Part shown: one piece after another, positions 18,917 to 27,488 of the stretch | Position numbering within the stretch: position 1 is the first letter of the stretch | How the letters are laid out: every line of letters begins with the position of its first letter | DNA from: Brevibacillus invocatus | Lineage (GTDB): Bacteria; Bacillota; Bacilli; Brevibacillales; Brevibacillaceae | Assembly: GCF_003710915.1 (NCBI RefSeq) | Contig: NZ_RHHR01000033.1 | Location: 1 to 63,078, forward strand | DNA: 63,078 nucleotides | Direction of reading: 5' to 3' | The notes under the pieces: generated by a model | Databases searched by the model: none | What the model was told of the DNA's origin: nothing | Seen by the model: the letters and a program-made list of their open reading frames with translations, nothing else | Made by a program: the position numbers and the translations under genes

Positions 18917-18997
18917 GAAAAACGTCTCGACGTTTTTCATTAAACAGGATGTGACCGCTTGCGGTCTGCAAATAAACGGTCACGACCGTTTGTTTGC
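18917..18997. repeat. three consecutive inverted repeats in the sigH-rpmG gap
   Basis: Hairpin 1: GAAAAACGT/ACGTTTTTC (18917-18925 with 18930-18938). Hairpin 2: GACCGC/GCGGTC (18953-18958 with 18961-18966). Hairpin 3: a 30-base near-perfect palindrome at 18968-18997, 14 possible pairs with one T-G. They lie after the sigH terminator and before the rpmG promoter. Function unknown. Confidence 0.8.
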
Positions 18998-19036
18998 GTA
19001 TGGAACAATATGCATTCCTTTTGTCAAGACGTTTTG

Positions 19037-19065
19037 TTGACATGAGTTTTTGGGTGTGATAAATT
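19037..19065 (+). promoter_or_regulatory. sigma-A promoter of rpmG-secE-nusG
   Basis: -35 TTGACA (19037-19042), 17-base spacer, -10 TAAATT (19060-19065). Confidence 0.78.
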
Positions 19066-19072
19066 TGTTTAG

Positions 19073-19114
19073 GTAGCCATAGACTCTTATCTCTCTTTTT
19101 CTATGGTTACTTTT
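19073..19114 (+). other. 5' UTR hairpin of rpmG-secE-nusG
   Basis: GTAGCCATAGA (19073-19083) pairs with TCTATGGTTAC (19100-19110) over 11 bp with one G-U, followed by four T. It begins within ~5 bases of the predicted transcript start, so it could be a 5' stabilising stem or a weak attenuator. Confidence 0.6.
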
Positions 19115-19215
19115 AGGTGAAATGGTCAGGAAAAAGTAGCGGTTTTCCCGTACTATTAATCATCGGGTTTACTTTCAACAATAGCAGGTTTGAAATGAGA
19201 TGGAGGTGGCAATAA

Positions 19216-19365
19216 ATGCGAGTAAACATCACGTTGGCGTGCACAGAGTGTGGCGAGCGTAACTATATCTCGACCAAGAACAAGCGCACTACTACTGAAC
19301 GTGTTGAACTGAAAAAGTATTGCTCCCGTGACAAGAAGCAAACCCTTCATCGCGAGACGAAGTAA
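19216..19365 (+). CDS. rpmG: 50S ribosomal protein L33
   Basis: A 49-residue L33 (begins [17 protein letters not shown]). It has one CxxC pair (C9, C12) and only one further cysteine in the second zinc knuckle (YCSRDKK), so it is a partly degenerate zinc ribbon, as I recall for one of the B. subtilis paralogues. RBS GGAGGTGG lies 6 bases before the ATG. First gene of rpmG-secE-nusG, downstream of its own promoter. Confidence 0.95.
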   Translation: MRVNITLACTECGERNYISTKNKRTTTERVELKKYCSRDKKQTLHRETK

Positions 19366-19395
19366 TGCTTGGCGACCAAGTCTGGGGGTGGCAAT

Positions 19396-19611
19396 ATGGG
19401 GTTCTTAGCACGAATTGGAGCTAGTTTCCGCCGTACAGGTTCTTTTTTTGGCGACGTTATGTCCGAATTGAAGAAGGTGCGCTGGCCTAACCGTAAGGAA
19501 CTGACAACCTACACGATTGTCGTAATCATCACGGTTGTGCTGCTTGCTGTGTTCTTCTTTGTTATTGATTTGGGTATTTCTCGCTTGATCGATTTGATTT
19601 TAGGAAAGTAA
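19396..19611 (+). CDS. secE: SecE, preprotein translocase subunit
   Basis: A 71-residue single-span SecE that clamps the SecY channel. The conserved amphipathic segment KVRWPNRKEL (~27-36) precedes one membrane helix (~39-61). I chose ATG 19396 because GGGGGTGG sits 5 bases upstream; an in-frame TTG at 19369 is a weaker option. The gene order rpmG-secE-nusG is conserved in Firmicutes. The partner SecY is encoded 28 kb downstream. Confidence 0.94.
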   Translation: MGFLARIGASFRRTGSFFGDVMSELKKVRWPNRKELTTYTIVVIITVVLLAVFFFVIDLGISRLIDLILGK

Positions 19612-19624
19612 TTTTGCAAGTCTT

Positions 19625-19659
19625 AGGAGGGACGGACGGTTAACGTCCTGTTGGATATG
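19625..19659 (+). promoter_or_regulatory. unusual nusG ribosome binding site with intervening hairpin
   Basis: The only good Shine-Dalgarno, AGGAGGGA (19625-19632), lies 24 bases before the nusG ATG (19657). Between them GGACG (19634-19638) pairs with CGTCC (19644-19648), which would fold the spacer to about 9 unpaired bases. Confidence 0.6.
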
Positions 19660-20193
19660 GAAAAAGCATGGTATGTCGTTCATACGTACTCAGGTTACGA
19701 AAACAAGGTAAAAACGAATCTAGAGAAGCGCGTCGAATCGATGGGCATGGAAGACAAGATCTTTCGCGTTCTGGTTCCTACTGAAGAAGAGGTAGAGACC
19801 AAGGACGGGAAAAAGCGCACCGTTACGAAGAAAGTGTTTCCTGGATACGTTCTTGTTGAAATGGTGATGACGGACGACTCTTGGTATGTCGTGCGCAACA
19901 CTCCTGGGGTTACCGGCTTTGTCGGATCCACGGGCGCTGGCTCTAAGCCGACAGCGCTACGTCCTGAAGAGGCCGATACGATTCTCAAGCAAATGGGAAT
20001 CGAGATTCCCAAGATCAAAGTCGATTTTGCTCTCCGAGATATGGTGCGCGTCACAGATGGTCCTTTCTCCAATCGCACCGGGGAGATTATCGAGATTCAC
20101 CCGGACAGACAAAAGGTCCGCGTTTTGGTGGACATTTTTGGACGTGAAACGCCGGTGGAGCTAGACTTTACACAAGTTCAAAAATTGGATTAG
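19657..20193 (+). CDS. nusG: NusG, transcription elongation and pausing factor
   Basis: A 178-residue factor with an N-terminal NGN domain (KAWYVVHTYSGYENKVK, FPGYVLVEM) that binds the RNA polymerase clamp and a C-terminal KOW domain (VRVTDGPFSNRTGEI) that contacts Rho or S10. Start chosen at ATG 19657, which aligns with B. subtilis NusG; an in-frame TTG at 19651 is closer to the RBS and would add two residues. The RBS spacing is abnormal and contains a hairpin. Confidence 0.96.
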   Translation: MEKAWYVVHTYSGYENKVKTNLEKRVESMGMEDKIFRVLVPTEEEVETKDGKKRTVTKKVFPGYVLVEMVMTDDSWYVVRNTPGVTGFVGSTGAGSKPTALRPEEADTILKQMGIEIPKIKVDFALRDMVRVTDGPFSNRTGEIIEIHPDRQKVRVLVDIFGRETPVELDFTQVQKLD

Positions 20194-20261
20194 GATTCAG
20201 CTTGAAAAGTATGACGCTATGTGATACATTTCATGTTGTTTTAACAATCCCACAACAATAT

Positions 20262-20350
20262 TTGGGGTTTCTTGCACTCTCACTATAGATCGGAAGTTTT
20301 CGTTTACATAAACGAGGCTTTCACCAAACGGTGGGAGGGGGCATTCCCCC
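20262..20350 (+). promoter_or_regulatory. possible promoter and leader of rplK-rplA
   Basis: A weak sigma-A-like pair, TTGGGG (20262-20267) and TATAGA (20284-20289) with a 16-base spacer, precedes two hairpins: CGTTT/AAACG (20301-20314) and GGGGG/CCCCC (20337-20341 with 20346-20350). The second stands just upstream of the rplK RBS. Confidence 0.45.
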
Positions 20351-20385
20351 GTAATAACCACATGTGAAGTAAGGAGGTGTCTTAC

Positions 20386-20811
20386 GTGGCTAAGAAGGTT
20401 ATCCGCGTAATTAAATTGCAAATCCCAGCAGGTAAAGCGAATCCTGCACCTCCAGTTGGTCCGGCTCTCGGTCAAGCTGGTGTAAACATCATGGGATTCT
20501 GTAAAGAATTCAACGCTCGTACAGAGAGCGAAGTTGGTATGATCATTCCGGTGGAAATCACCGTATTTGAAGACCGCTCTTTCACTTTTATCACCAAAAC
20601 TCCTCCAGCTGCAGTTCTGTTGAAGAAAGCTGCTGGTATCGAGTCCGGTTCTGGCGTACCAAACAAAACAAAAGTTGCTACGCTGAAACGTGATAAAGTT
20701 CGTGAAATTGCAGAACTGAAGCGCCCTGACCTGAACGCAGCATCCGTGGAAGCGGCTATGCGCATGGTTGAAGGTACAGCTCGTTCTATGGGTATCGTAA
20801 TCGAAGACTAA
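20386..20811 (+). CDS. rplK: 50S ribosomal protein L11
   Basis: A 141-residue L11. The N-terminal domain ([20 protein letters not shown]) forms the GTPase-associated centre with 23S rRNA helices 43/44 and is the thiostrepton site; the C-terminal domain ([20 protein letters not shown]) binds the rRNA. The start is GTG at 20386 after AAGGAGGTG; an in-frame GTG at 20377 overlaps that RBS. Operon with rplA. Confidence 0.97.
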   Translation: MAKKVIRVIKLQIPAGKANPAPPVGPALGQAGVNIMGFCKEFNARTESEVGMIIPVEITVFEDRSFTFITKTPPAAVLLKKAAGIESGSGVPNKTKVATLKRDKVREIAELKRPDLNAASVEAAMRMVEGTARSMGIVIED

Positions 20812-20824
20812 TTGTCTTGGTGCA

Positions 20825-20849
20825 AGGGGGCACAGACGTTGTGCCCCCT
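20825..20849 (+). other. strong hairpin between rplK and rplA
   Basis: A perfect 10-bp stem (AGGGGGCACA with TGTGCCCCCT, loop GACGT) with no T-run. It may be a processing or regulatory element; L1 autoregulates this operon in other bacteria, but the L1-binding site was not recognised. Confidence 0.65.
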
Positions 20850-20899
20850 GTCTGTGGGAGGATTAACCGCTACGACCACATTGAAGGGAGATTTAAAAC

Positions 20900-21583
20900 A
20901 TGGCGAAACAAGGTAAAAAGTATCAAGAGGCTGTAAAGCTGATTGATAAGAACAAAGTATACGAAGTATCTGAAGGTGTAGAGCTGGTTAAAAAAGCAGC
21001 TTCCGCCAAATTTGATGAAACTGTTGAAGCAGCATTCCGTTTGGGCGTAGACCCTAAGCGTGCTGACCAACAAATCCGTGGTGCTGTTGTATTGCCGCAC
21101 GGTACTGGTAAAGTACAACGCGTTCTCGTATTCGCGAAAGGCGAAAAAGCGAAGGATGCGGAAGCAGCAGGCGCAGACTACGTAGGCGATGCAGACATGA
21201 TCGCTAAAATCCAGGGTGGCTGGTTCGAGTTTGACGTTATCGTAGCTACTCCTGACATGATGGGTGAAGTAGGTAAATTGGGTCGTGTACTCGGTCCAAA
21301 AGGCCTCATGCCAAACCCTAAAACCGGTACTGTTACCTTTGATGTAACCAAAGCGGTTAACGAAATCAAAGCTGGTAAAATTGAGTACCGTGTAGACAAA
21401 GCAGGTAACATCCACGCTCCGATCGGTAAAGTATCTTTCGATGCTGACAAGCTGGCTGAAAACCTGGCTGCACTGACTGAAGCACTGAACCGTGCGAAGC
21501 CAGCAGCTGCAAAAGGTGTTTACATGAGAAACGTAACCATCAGCTCCACTATGGGACCTGGTGTACGCGTTGCTGTAAAATAA
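20900..21583 (+). CDS. rplA: 50S ribosomal protein L1
   Basis: A 227-residue L1, the mobile stalk protein that guides deacylated tRNA out of the E site. The conserved segments [34 protein letters not shown] and the C-terminal [13 protein letters not shown] are present. RBS AAGGGAG precedes the ATG. In other bacteria free L1 represses its own operon. It lies 88 bases after rplK, separated by a strong hairpin, and is followed by a separate promoter for rplJ-rplL. Confidence 0.97.
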   Translation: MAKQGKKYQEAVKLIDKNKVYEVSEGVELVKKAASAKFDETVEAAFRLGVDPKRADQQIRGAVVLPHGTGKVQRVLVFAKGEKAKDAEAAGADYVGDADMIAKIQGGWFEFDVIVATPDMMGEVGKLGRVLGPKGLMPNPKTGTVTFDVTKAVNEIKAGKIEYRVDKAGNIHAPIGKVSFDADKLAENLAALTEALNRAKPAAAKGVYMRNVTISSTMGPGVRVAVK

Positions 21584-21589
21584 TGACGC

Positions 21590-21618
21590 TTGACTTCCCT
21601 AGTGGAAGTTGTTAAGAT
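21590..21618 (+). promoter_or_regulatory. sigma-A promoter of rplJ-rplL
   Basis: -35 TTGACT (21590-21595), 17-base spacer, -10 TAAGAT (21613-21618), immediately after rplA and upstream of the L10 leader. Confidence 0.8.
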
Positions 21619-21639
21619 AGTGCCTGTTGATGAAATGAA

Positions 21640-21790
21640 TATGCTATGCCGTAGACAGAAGGTGCGACGCTTGCGAGAGCGAAGCTTAATATCCCTCCGA
21701 GGCGTGTAATGTACGAAAGAGGAATGGAAACCTTCCTTTTACGATAGAGCATTATGCCCTCGTGAGTCTGCGAGGGCATTTTCCTTTTTT
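21640..21790 (+). promoter_or_regulatory. L10 ribosomal-protein leader with attenuator terminator
   Basis: Contains the conserved L10-leader core AATATCCCTCCGAGGCGTG (near 21690) and GGTGCGACGC, then an attenuator: ATGCCCTCG (21754-21762) with CGAGGGCAT (21771-21779) plus a T-rich tail. Excess L10(L12)4 complex is known to bind such leaders and favour termination before rplJ. The leader core is recognised; its exact 5' limit is approximate. Confidence 0.88.
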
Positions 21791-21817
21791 CGAGATAGAG
21801 CACGGGAGGTGTAAACA

Positions 21818-22333
21818 ATGGCAGAAATTCGTCCAACCGTTATTCGTGAAGAGAAAGTACAGGCGATCAACGATATCGCATCCAAACTGCGTGAAAGCCA
21901 AACTACAGTGGTGGCTGACTACCGTGGTCTGACAGTAGCACAAGTAACCGAACTGCGTAAGCAATTGCGTGAAGCGGGTGTTGAGTTCCAGGTGTTGAAA
22001 AACTCCCTGACTCGCCTGGCTACTGAGAAAGAAAGCCTGACTGAACTGGATCAATATCTGACTGGACCAAACGCTCTGGCGTTCTCCAAAGACGATGTTA
22101 TCGCTCCAGCGAAGATCATTGCTGATTTCGCGAAGAAAAACGATAAGCTGGAAATCAAAGGCGGCGTAATCGAAGGTAAAGTTGTAGGTGCTGATCAAAT
22201 CCAAGCACTGGCTTCCCTCCCTTCCCGCGAAGGTCTCCTGTCCATGCTTCTCTCCGTCCTGCAAGCTCCTATGCGCAACGTTGCATTGGCAGTCAAAGCA
22301 GTGGCCGAGCAAAAAGAAGGTCAAGGCGCGTAA
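21818..22333 (+). CDS. rplJ: 50S ribosomal protein L10
   Basis: A 171-residue L10, the stalk base that carries the L12 dimers. The N-terminal rRNA-binding domain ([32 protein letters not shown]) and the C-terminal L12-binding helix (~140-171) are present. RBS GGGAGGTG. It lies under the L10 leader and so is predicted to be autoregulated together with rplL. Confidence 0.97.
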   Translation: MAEIRPTVIREEKVQAINDIASKLRESQTTVVADYRGLTVAQVTELRKQLREAGVEFQVLKNSLTRLATEKESLTELDQYLTGPNALAFSKDDVIAPAKIIADFAKKNDKLEIKGGVIEGKVVGADQIQALASLPSREGLLSMLLSVLQAPMRNVALAVKAVAEQKEGQGA

Positions 22334-22391
22334 TCGCCTGATCATCTAACGAACGAAAACTAAACCTATTCCTTGAATGGAGGATTTAAAA

Positions 22392-22754
22392 ATGAGCAAA
22401 GAGCAAATCTTGGAAGCCATTAAAGGCATGTCCGTTCTCGAACTGAACGACCTGGTAAAAGCAATCGAAGACGAATTCGGTGTAACTGCTGCAGCTCCTG
22501 TAGCTGTTGTTGCTGGTGGCGCTGCTGAAGCTGCTGCTGAGCAAACTGAGTTCAACGTAACACTGGTAAGCGGTGGCGCTTCCAAAATCAACGTAATCAA
22601 AGTTGTTCGCGAACTGACTGGTCTGGGTCTGAAAGAAGCAAAAGACCTGGTAGACAACGCACCAAAAACACTCAAAGAGGGCGTTTCCAAAGACGAAGCA
22701 GAAGCTCTCAAAGCAAAACTCGAAGAAGCTGGCGCATCTGTAGAAGTGAAGTAA
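22392..22754 (+). CDS. rplL: 50S ribosomal protein L7/L12
   Basis: A 120-residue stalk protein that recruits translational GTPases. Structure: N-terminal dimerisation helices (~1-35), an Ala/Gly-rich hinge ([20 protein letters not shown], ~36-55), and the C-terminal GTPase-contact domain ([20 protein letters not shown]). I chose ATG 22392, which follows GGAGG by 7 bases; an ATG at 22377 overlaps the RBS. Ends in a strong terminator. Confidence 0.97.
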   Translation: MSKEQILEAIKGMSVLELNDLVKAIEDEFGVTAAAPVAVVAGGAAEAAAEQTEFNVTLVSGGASKINVIKVVRELTGLGLKEAKDLVDNAPKTLKEGVSKDEAEALKAKLEEAGASVEVK

Positions 22755-22775
22755 GTTAGCTTCCCATATGGAAAT

Positions 22776-22800
22776 CCCCTTGCCTTGGCAGGGGGTTTTT
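22776..22800 (+). terminator. terminator of rplJ-rplL
   Basis: CCCCTTGCC (22776-22784) pairs with GGCAGGGGG (22787-22795) in nine bp including one G-U, followed by five T. Confidence 0.87.
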
Positions 22801-22815
22801 CTGTAGGAAAGGTCC

Positions 22816-22850
22816 CCCTCGAAGAGAAATGACCAGCTTCTTCGAGAGGG
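22816..22850 (+). other. hairpin in the rplL-rsmC gap
   Basis: CCCTC-GAAGA (22816-22825) can pair with TCTTCGAGAGGG (22839-22850) with a two-base bulge. No T-run follows; role unknown. Confidence 0.45.
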
Positions 22851-23015
22851 CTTGATAGGAGAAGCTTTTCCTGCAGGGGTTCGATCATTGTTGGTTCTGT
22901 TGTCGAGGGGGATGAGAGCCTTAGGTATTTTCGTTTTCCGGCACAAAATAAACCAACCTACCTCTAATAGGCTGCGACAGAGGTTTTCTTATCGATGAGA
23001 GAAGGTGGAATTTAC

Positions 23016-23612
23016 ATGGCAGATCACTACTACACCAATAAGCCGGGCGCTGCGCATGATGAACAGCATTTCACTTTTGATTTGCGAGGACATGAATTTC
23101 ATTTCACTACGGATGCGGGTGTCTTTTCGCGGGATCGTGTTGATTTCGGCAGTCTTTTGCTCATCGAGAATATGGAAATACCCAAACAAGCACGCGTGCT
23201 GGATGTGGGATGTGGTTACGGTCCCATTGGGTTGACAGCAGCCAAGCTTGCGGATGAGGGCAAGGTGACGATGATCGATGTCAACGAGCGAGCAGCAGAT
23301 TTGGCACGTCGCAATGCTGAGCGAAATGGAATTCGTAATGTAGAGATTCGTGTCAGCGATGTCTACAGCGCGGTGCAGAATGAATCGTTTGATGTGATTC
23401 TGACCAATCCACCGATTCGAGCCGGTAAGGAAATTGTCCACCGCATTTTTACAGAGGGATACGAGCTGCTAGCTGATGGCGGAGAAATGTGGGTGGTCAT
23501 TCAGAAAAAGCAGGGCGCTCCGTCAGCTTTGAAGAAATTGCAGGAGACCTACCGGCAAGTAGACGAAGTGGATCGTGAGAAAGGCTATTCCATTTTCCGC
23601 GCAGTGAAATAG
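23016..23612 (+). CDS. RsmC/YbxB-like class I methyltransferase
   Basis: A 198-residue SAM-dependent methyltransferase of the RsmC-like small-subunit rRNA guanine-N2 type. SAM-binding motif I is VLDVGCGYGPIGL (~61-73) and the catalytic-loop motif is TNPPIRAGKE (~134), where NPP typifies base N-methylases. It lacks the N-terminal duplicated domain of E. coli RsmC, as do other Firmicutes versions. Start ATG 23016 follows GAAGGTGG; an in-frame ATG at 22995 overlaps that region. Position between rplL and rpoB matches B. subtilis ybxB. Confidence 0.9.
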   Translation: MADHYYTNKPGAAHDEQHFTFDLRGHEFHFTTDAGVFSRDRVDFGSLLLIENMEIPKQARVLDVGCGYGPIGLTAAKLADEGKVTMIDVNERAADLARRNAERNGIRNVEIRVSDVYSAVQNESFDVILTNPPIRAGKEIVHRIFTEGYELLADGGEMWVVIQKKQGAPSALKKLQETYRQVDEVDREKGYSIFRAVK

Positions 23613-23640
23613 TCAAGGACAAAACTTTAGAAAAGTTTTC

Positions 23641-23669
23641 TTGACGCGAATATTCCATTATGATAGTAT
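23641..23669 (+). promoter_or_regulatory. sigma-A promoter of rpoB-rpoC
   Basis: -35 TTGACG (23641-23646), 17-base spacer, extended -10 TGA-TAGTAT (23664-23669). A small AAAACTTT/AAAGTTTT hairpin sits directly upstream (near 23622-23640). The leader to rpoB is ~240 bases. Confidence 0.8.
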
Positions 23670-23800
23670 TATAAAATGTCAATATGGGATAAATGTCTAT
23701 TTTTCAGCAATTCCCTTTCTGTCAAGCACTTTCTCGCGTTTTGCTAAAAAGAGGAATGCGCGAGTAAAAACATGGGAATTCTATTAAAATAGAGTTTCTC

Positions 23801-23837
23801 TGGGTTAAAAATGGTATTGCTGATTTAACCCATTTTT
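23801..23837 (+). terminator. attenuator-like hairpin in the rpoB leader
   Basis: TGGGTTAAA (23801-23809) pairs perfectly with TTTAACCCA (23824-23832), then five T. It lies between the rpoB promoter and start codon, so it could cause partial termination. Confidence 0.65.
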
Positions 23838-23919
23838 CATTTTTAGGTATTCGTCTGCTTGTTAGGTTGCCGAATGCCGAGTTTCTATGTGTGAAAACAC
23901 AACCTGAGGGGTGAATAAG

Positions 23920-26900
23920 TTGGCAGGTAAAGTGATTCAAAGTGGCCGACATCGCCAGCGTCGTACGTATTCACGTATTAACGAAGTGCTGGGCCTTCCA
24001 AATCTCATCGAGATTCAGCAGAAGTCCTACCAATGGTTCCTCGATGAGGGACTGCGTGAGATGTTCCAGGACATTTCACCGATCCAGGACTTTACGGGCA
24101 ATCTCGTGCTGGAGTTCATTGACTACAGCTTGGGAGAGCCGAAGTATGACGTTGACGAGTCGAAAGAACGTGACGTCACCTATGCGGCGCCTCTGCGTGT
24201 GAAGGTACGTTTGTTGAACAAAGAGACGGGAGAAGTGAAGGAGCAAGAAGTCTTCATGGGGGATTTCCCGCTCATGACTGAAACGGGAACCTTCATTATT
24301 AATGGGGCTGAGCGCGTTATTGTCAGCCAGCTTGTTCGTTCCCCCAGTGTATATTACAACACAAAAGTGGACAAAAACGGTAAGCAGACGTTTACTGCTA
24401 CTGTCATTCCGAACAGGGGTGCGTGGCTGGAGCTGGAGACAGATGCGAAAGACGTGATCTATGTCCGCATCGACCGTACGCGTAAAATCCCGGTAACGGT
24501 TCTTTTGCGTGCACTGGGCTTTGGCTCTGACATTGAGATCCTCAATTTGCTGGGTGAAGATGAGTACATCAAGAATACGCTGGAAAAAGACAACACCGAC
24601 TCTACGGAAAAAGCGCTGATCGAAATCTACGAGCGCCTGCGTCCGGGTGAGCCGCCGACTGTAGACAATGCGAAAAGTCTATTGGTCTCGCGTTTCTTTG
24701 ATCCGAAGCGTTACGACCTGGCTTCTGTAGGTCGTTATAAAATGAACAAAAAGCTTCATTTGAAAAATCGCCTCTACAATCAGCGTCTTGCTGAAACATT
24801 GGTTGATACCGCTACAGGTGAGATTCTCGCTGATGCTGGTCAAGTGATTGATCGCCGTGTGCTGGACCGTATTGTGAATGCACTGGAAGAGAACGTTGGT
24901 TTTATTGATGTTCGTACGCATGGTGGAGTTCTCGAAGAAGATACGATTCACCTGCAATCGATTAACATATTCTCCCCGATTGAGGACGGAAAAGTCATCA
25001 AAGTGATCGGTAACGGGAATGTGGAAAAATCGATCAAACACATTACGCCTGCAGATATCGTGGCGGCAATCAACTATTTCATGAATCTCCTGCACGGTGT
25101 AGGAACGACTGACGATATTGACCACTTGGGCAACCGTCGTCTGCGTTCTGTGGGTGAGCTCTTGCAAAACCAGTTCCGTATCGGTTTGTCCCGTATGGAG
25201 CGCGTGGTTCGCGAGCGTATGTCCATCCAAGACCAGAATCAAATCACACCGCAAGCTCTTATTAACATCCGTCCGGTGATTGCTTCACTGAAGGAGTTCT
25301 TTGGTAGCTCGCAGCTGTCTCAGTTTATGGATCAGACCAACCCGTTGGCTGAGCTGACGCACAAGCGTCGCCTCTCCGCACTCGGTCCTGGTGGTTTGAC
25401 GCGTGAGCGCGCCGGCTTTGAAGTGCGTGACGTTCACCATTCCCACTATGGCCGCATGTGTCCGATTGAGACGCCGGAGGGTCCAAACATTGGTTTGATT
25501 AACTCCCTGTCTTCGTTTGCGCGAATCAACGATTACGGCTTTATCGAAACACCTCGCCGTAAAGTCGATCCGGAAACAGGATTTGTTCTTACTGACATCA
25601 GCTACCTGACTGCGGACGAAGAGGATGTCTTCAACGTCGCACAGGCGAACCAACCACTCGATGATGACGGTCGTTTCGTCAATGACATGGTTATTTGCCG
25701 ACGCAAAGGTGAAATCCTGAGCGTTCCACGCGATAAGGTAGACTTCATGGACGTATCGCCGAAACAGGTTGTTTCTGTCGCGACTGCGCTCATCCCGTTC
25801 CTCGAGAACGATGACGCAAACCGCGCGTTGATGGGTTCCAACATGCAGCGGCAGGCTGTTCCGCTTTTGATTCCGCAGGCACCGTTTGTCGGTACCGGTA
25901 TGGAGCACAAAGCAGCACAAGACTCTGGAGTCGCGATCGTGGCGAAGCATCCTGGTCAAGTTGAACGTGTAACAGCTCGCGAAATTTGGATCCGTCGTTA
26001 CAAAGAGATCGACGGCAAGCAAGTTGCTGGTGATCTCGACAAGTACAAATTGCACAAGTTTATCCGTTCCAACCAAGGTACTTGCGTCAACCAACGCCCG
26101 ATCGTGAATCGCGGTGATTGGATTGAAAAAGGAGATATCGTTGGTGACGGTCCGTCCACAGAAAAGGGCGAATTGGCTCTCGGACGCAACGTGATTGTCG
26201 CGTTTATGACCTATGAAGGGTACAACTACGAAGATGCGATTTTGCTGAGTGAAAAACTGGTGAAGGATGACGTGTACACGTCTATCCATATTGAAGAGTA
26301 CGAGTCTGAAGCTCGCGATACCAAGCTCGGTCCGGAAGAAATCACACGTGATATTCCGAACGTGGGTGAAGACGCTCTGAAAAATCTGGACGAACGTGGG
26401 ATTGTTCGCGTAGGTGCGGAGATCCAGGACGGCGACATTCTGGTGGGTAAAGTGACGCCTAAAGGTGTGACTGAACTGACAGCAGAAGAACGTCTCCTCC
26501 ATGCGATTTTCGGTGAGAAAGCTCGCGAGGTTCGCGATACTTCTCTGCGTGTACCTCATGGTGGTTCCGGAATCATCGTAGACGTCAAGGTGTTCACACG
26601 TGAAAACGGCGATGAATTGCCTCCGGGCGTCAACCAACTCGTCCGTGTCTACATCGCCCAAAAACGGAAAATCTCCGTGGGTGACAAAATGGCGGGACGC
26701 CACGGTAACAAAGGGGTTATTGCCCGTATCATGCCTGAGGAAGATATGCCATTCCTGCCAGATGGTTCTCCAGTAGAGATCGTACTCAACCCATTGGGCG
26801 TACCTTCTCGTATGAACATTGGTCAGGTATTGGAGACTCACCTCGGTATGGCGGCTAAGCTTCTGGGTATCCACGTCGCTACGCCGGTATTCGACGGAGC

Positions 26901-27459
26901 GCGTCAGCACGAAGTATTTGAAACCTTGGAAGAAGCCGGCTTGGACCGCGACGGTAAAACCATCCTGTACGATGGTCGTACAGGTGAACCGTTTGATCGT
27001 CGTGTAACAGTCGGGTGCGTATACATGCTGAAACTGGCTCACTTGGTAGACGACAAGATTCATGCCCGTTCTACCGGACCATACTCTCTCGTTACCCAGC
27101 AGCCATTGGGTGGTAAAGCTCAATTTGGCGGACAGCGTTTCGGGGAGATGGAGGTTTGGGCATTGGAAGCTTACGGTGCAGCCTACACCTTGCAGGAGAT
27201 CCTCACCGTCAAGTCGGATGATGTGGTCGGTCGCGTGAAGACGTACGAAGCGATCGTCAAGGGAGAAAACGTACCGGAGCCAGGCGTTCCAGAGTCGTTC
27301 AAGGTATTGATCAAGGAACTGCAAAGCTTGGGTATGGACGTGAAAATCCTGTCCGGTGACGAGCAGGAGATTGAAATGCGAGAAATGGAAGACGAGGATG
27401 AGGGCAATGGCGAAAAGCTGAACCTCGTGCTTGAAGGTGGAAGCTCGGAAGCAGAGTAA
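23920..27459 (+). CDS. rpoB: RNA polymerase beta subunit
   Basis: A 1179-residue catalytic subunit. The rifampicin-pocket segment ([20 protein letters not shown] then [11 protein letters not shown], ~462-492) carries the sensitive-type residues, with D, H and S of the classical resistance sites intact. The C-terminal conserved [19 protein letters not shown] is present, then a short acidic tail. I chose TTG 23920 because GAGGGGTGA lies 5 bases upstream and the protein then aligns with residue 1 of B. subtilis RpoB; the in-frame GTG at 23911 lies inside that RBS. Operon with rpoC, 29 bases downstream. Confidence 0.97.
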   Translation: MAGKVIQSGRHRQRRTYSRINEVLGLPNLIEIQQKSYQWFLDEGLREMFQDISPIQDFTGNLVLEFIDYSLGEPKYDVDESKERDVTYAAPLRVKVRLLNKETGEVKEQEVFMGDFPLMTETGTFIINGAERVIVSQLVRSPSVYYNTKVDKNGKQTFTATVIPNRGAWLELETDAKDVIYVRIDRTRKIPVTVLLRALGFGSDIEILNLLGEDEYIKNTLEKDNTDSTEKALIEIYERLRPGEPPTVDNAKSLLVSRFFDPKRYDLASVGRYKMNKKLHLKNRLYNQRLAETLVDTATGEILADAGQVIDRRVLDRIVNALEENVGFIDVRTHGGVLEEDTIHLQSINIFSPIEDGKVIKVIGNGNVEKSIKHITPADIVAAINYFMNLLHGVGTTDDIDHLGNRRLRSVGELLQNQFRIGLSRMERVVRERMSIQDQNQITPQALINIRPVIASLKEFFGSSQLSQFMDQTNPLAELTHKRRLSALGPGGLTRERAGFEVRDVHHSHYGRMCPIETPEGPNIGLINSLSSFARINDYGFIETPRRKVDPETGFVLTDISYLTADEEDVFNVAQANQPLDDDGRFVNDMVICRRKGEILSVPRDKVDFMDVSPKQVVSVATALIPFLENDDANRALMGSNMQRQAVPLLIPQAPFVGTGMEHKAAQDSGVAIVAKHPGQVERVTAREIWIRRYKEIDGKQVAGDLDKYKLHKFIRSNQGTCVNQRPIVNRGDWIEKGDIVGDGPSTEKGELALGRNVIVAFMTYEGYNYEDAILLSEKLVKDDVYTSIHIEEYESEARDTKLGPEEITRDIPNVGEDALKNLDERGIVRVGAEIQDGDILVGKVTPKGVTELTAEERLLHAIFGEKAREVRDTSLRVPHGGSGIIVDVKVFTRENGDELPPGVNQLVRVYIAQKRKISVGDKMAGRHGNKGVIARIMPEEDMPFLPDGSPVEIVLNPLGVPSRMNIGQVLETHLGMAAKLLGIHVATPVFDGARQHEVFETLEEAGLDRDGKTILYDGRTGEPFDRRVTVGCVYMLKLAHLVDDKIHARSTGPYSLVTQQPLGGKAQFGGQRFGEMEVWALEAYGAAYTLQEILTVKSDDVVGRVKTYEAIVKGENVPEPGVPESFKVLIKELQSLGMDVKILSGDEQEIEMREMEDEDEGNGEKLNLVLEGGSSEAE

Positions 27460-27488
27460 GATTCCGGTACAAAGGGAGGTAACGCCCT

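Noticed and set aside
25285..27324. 679-codon open frame on the minus strand opposite rpoB
   Set aside because: It is a shadow of the strong codon bias of rpoB: no RBS, no recognisable domain, and rpoB is intact in the other strand.
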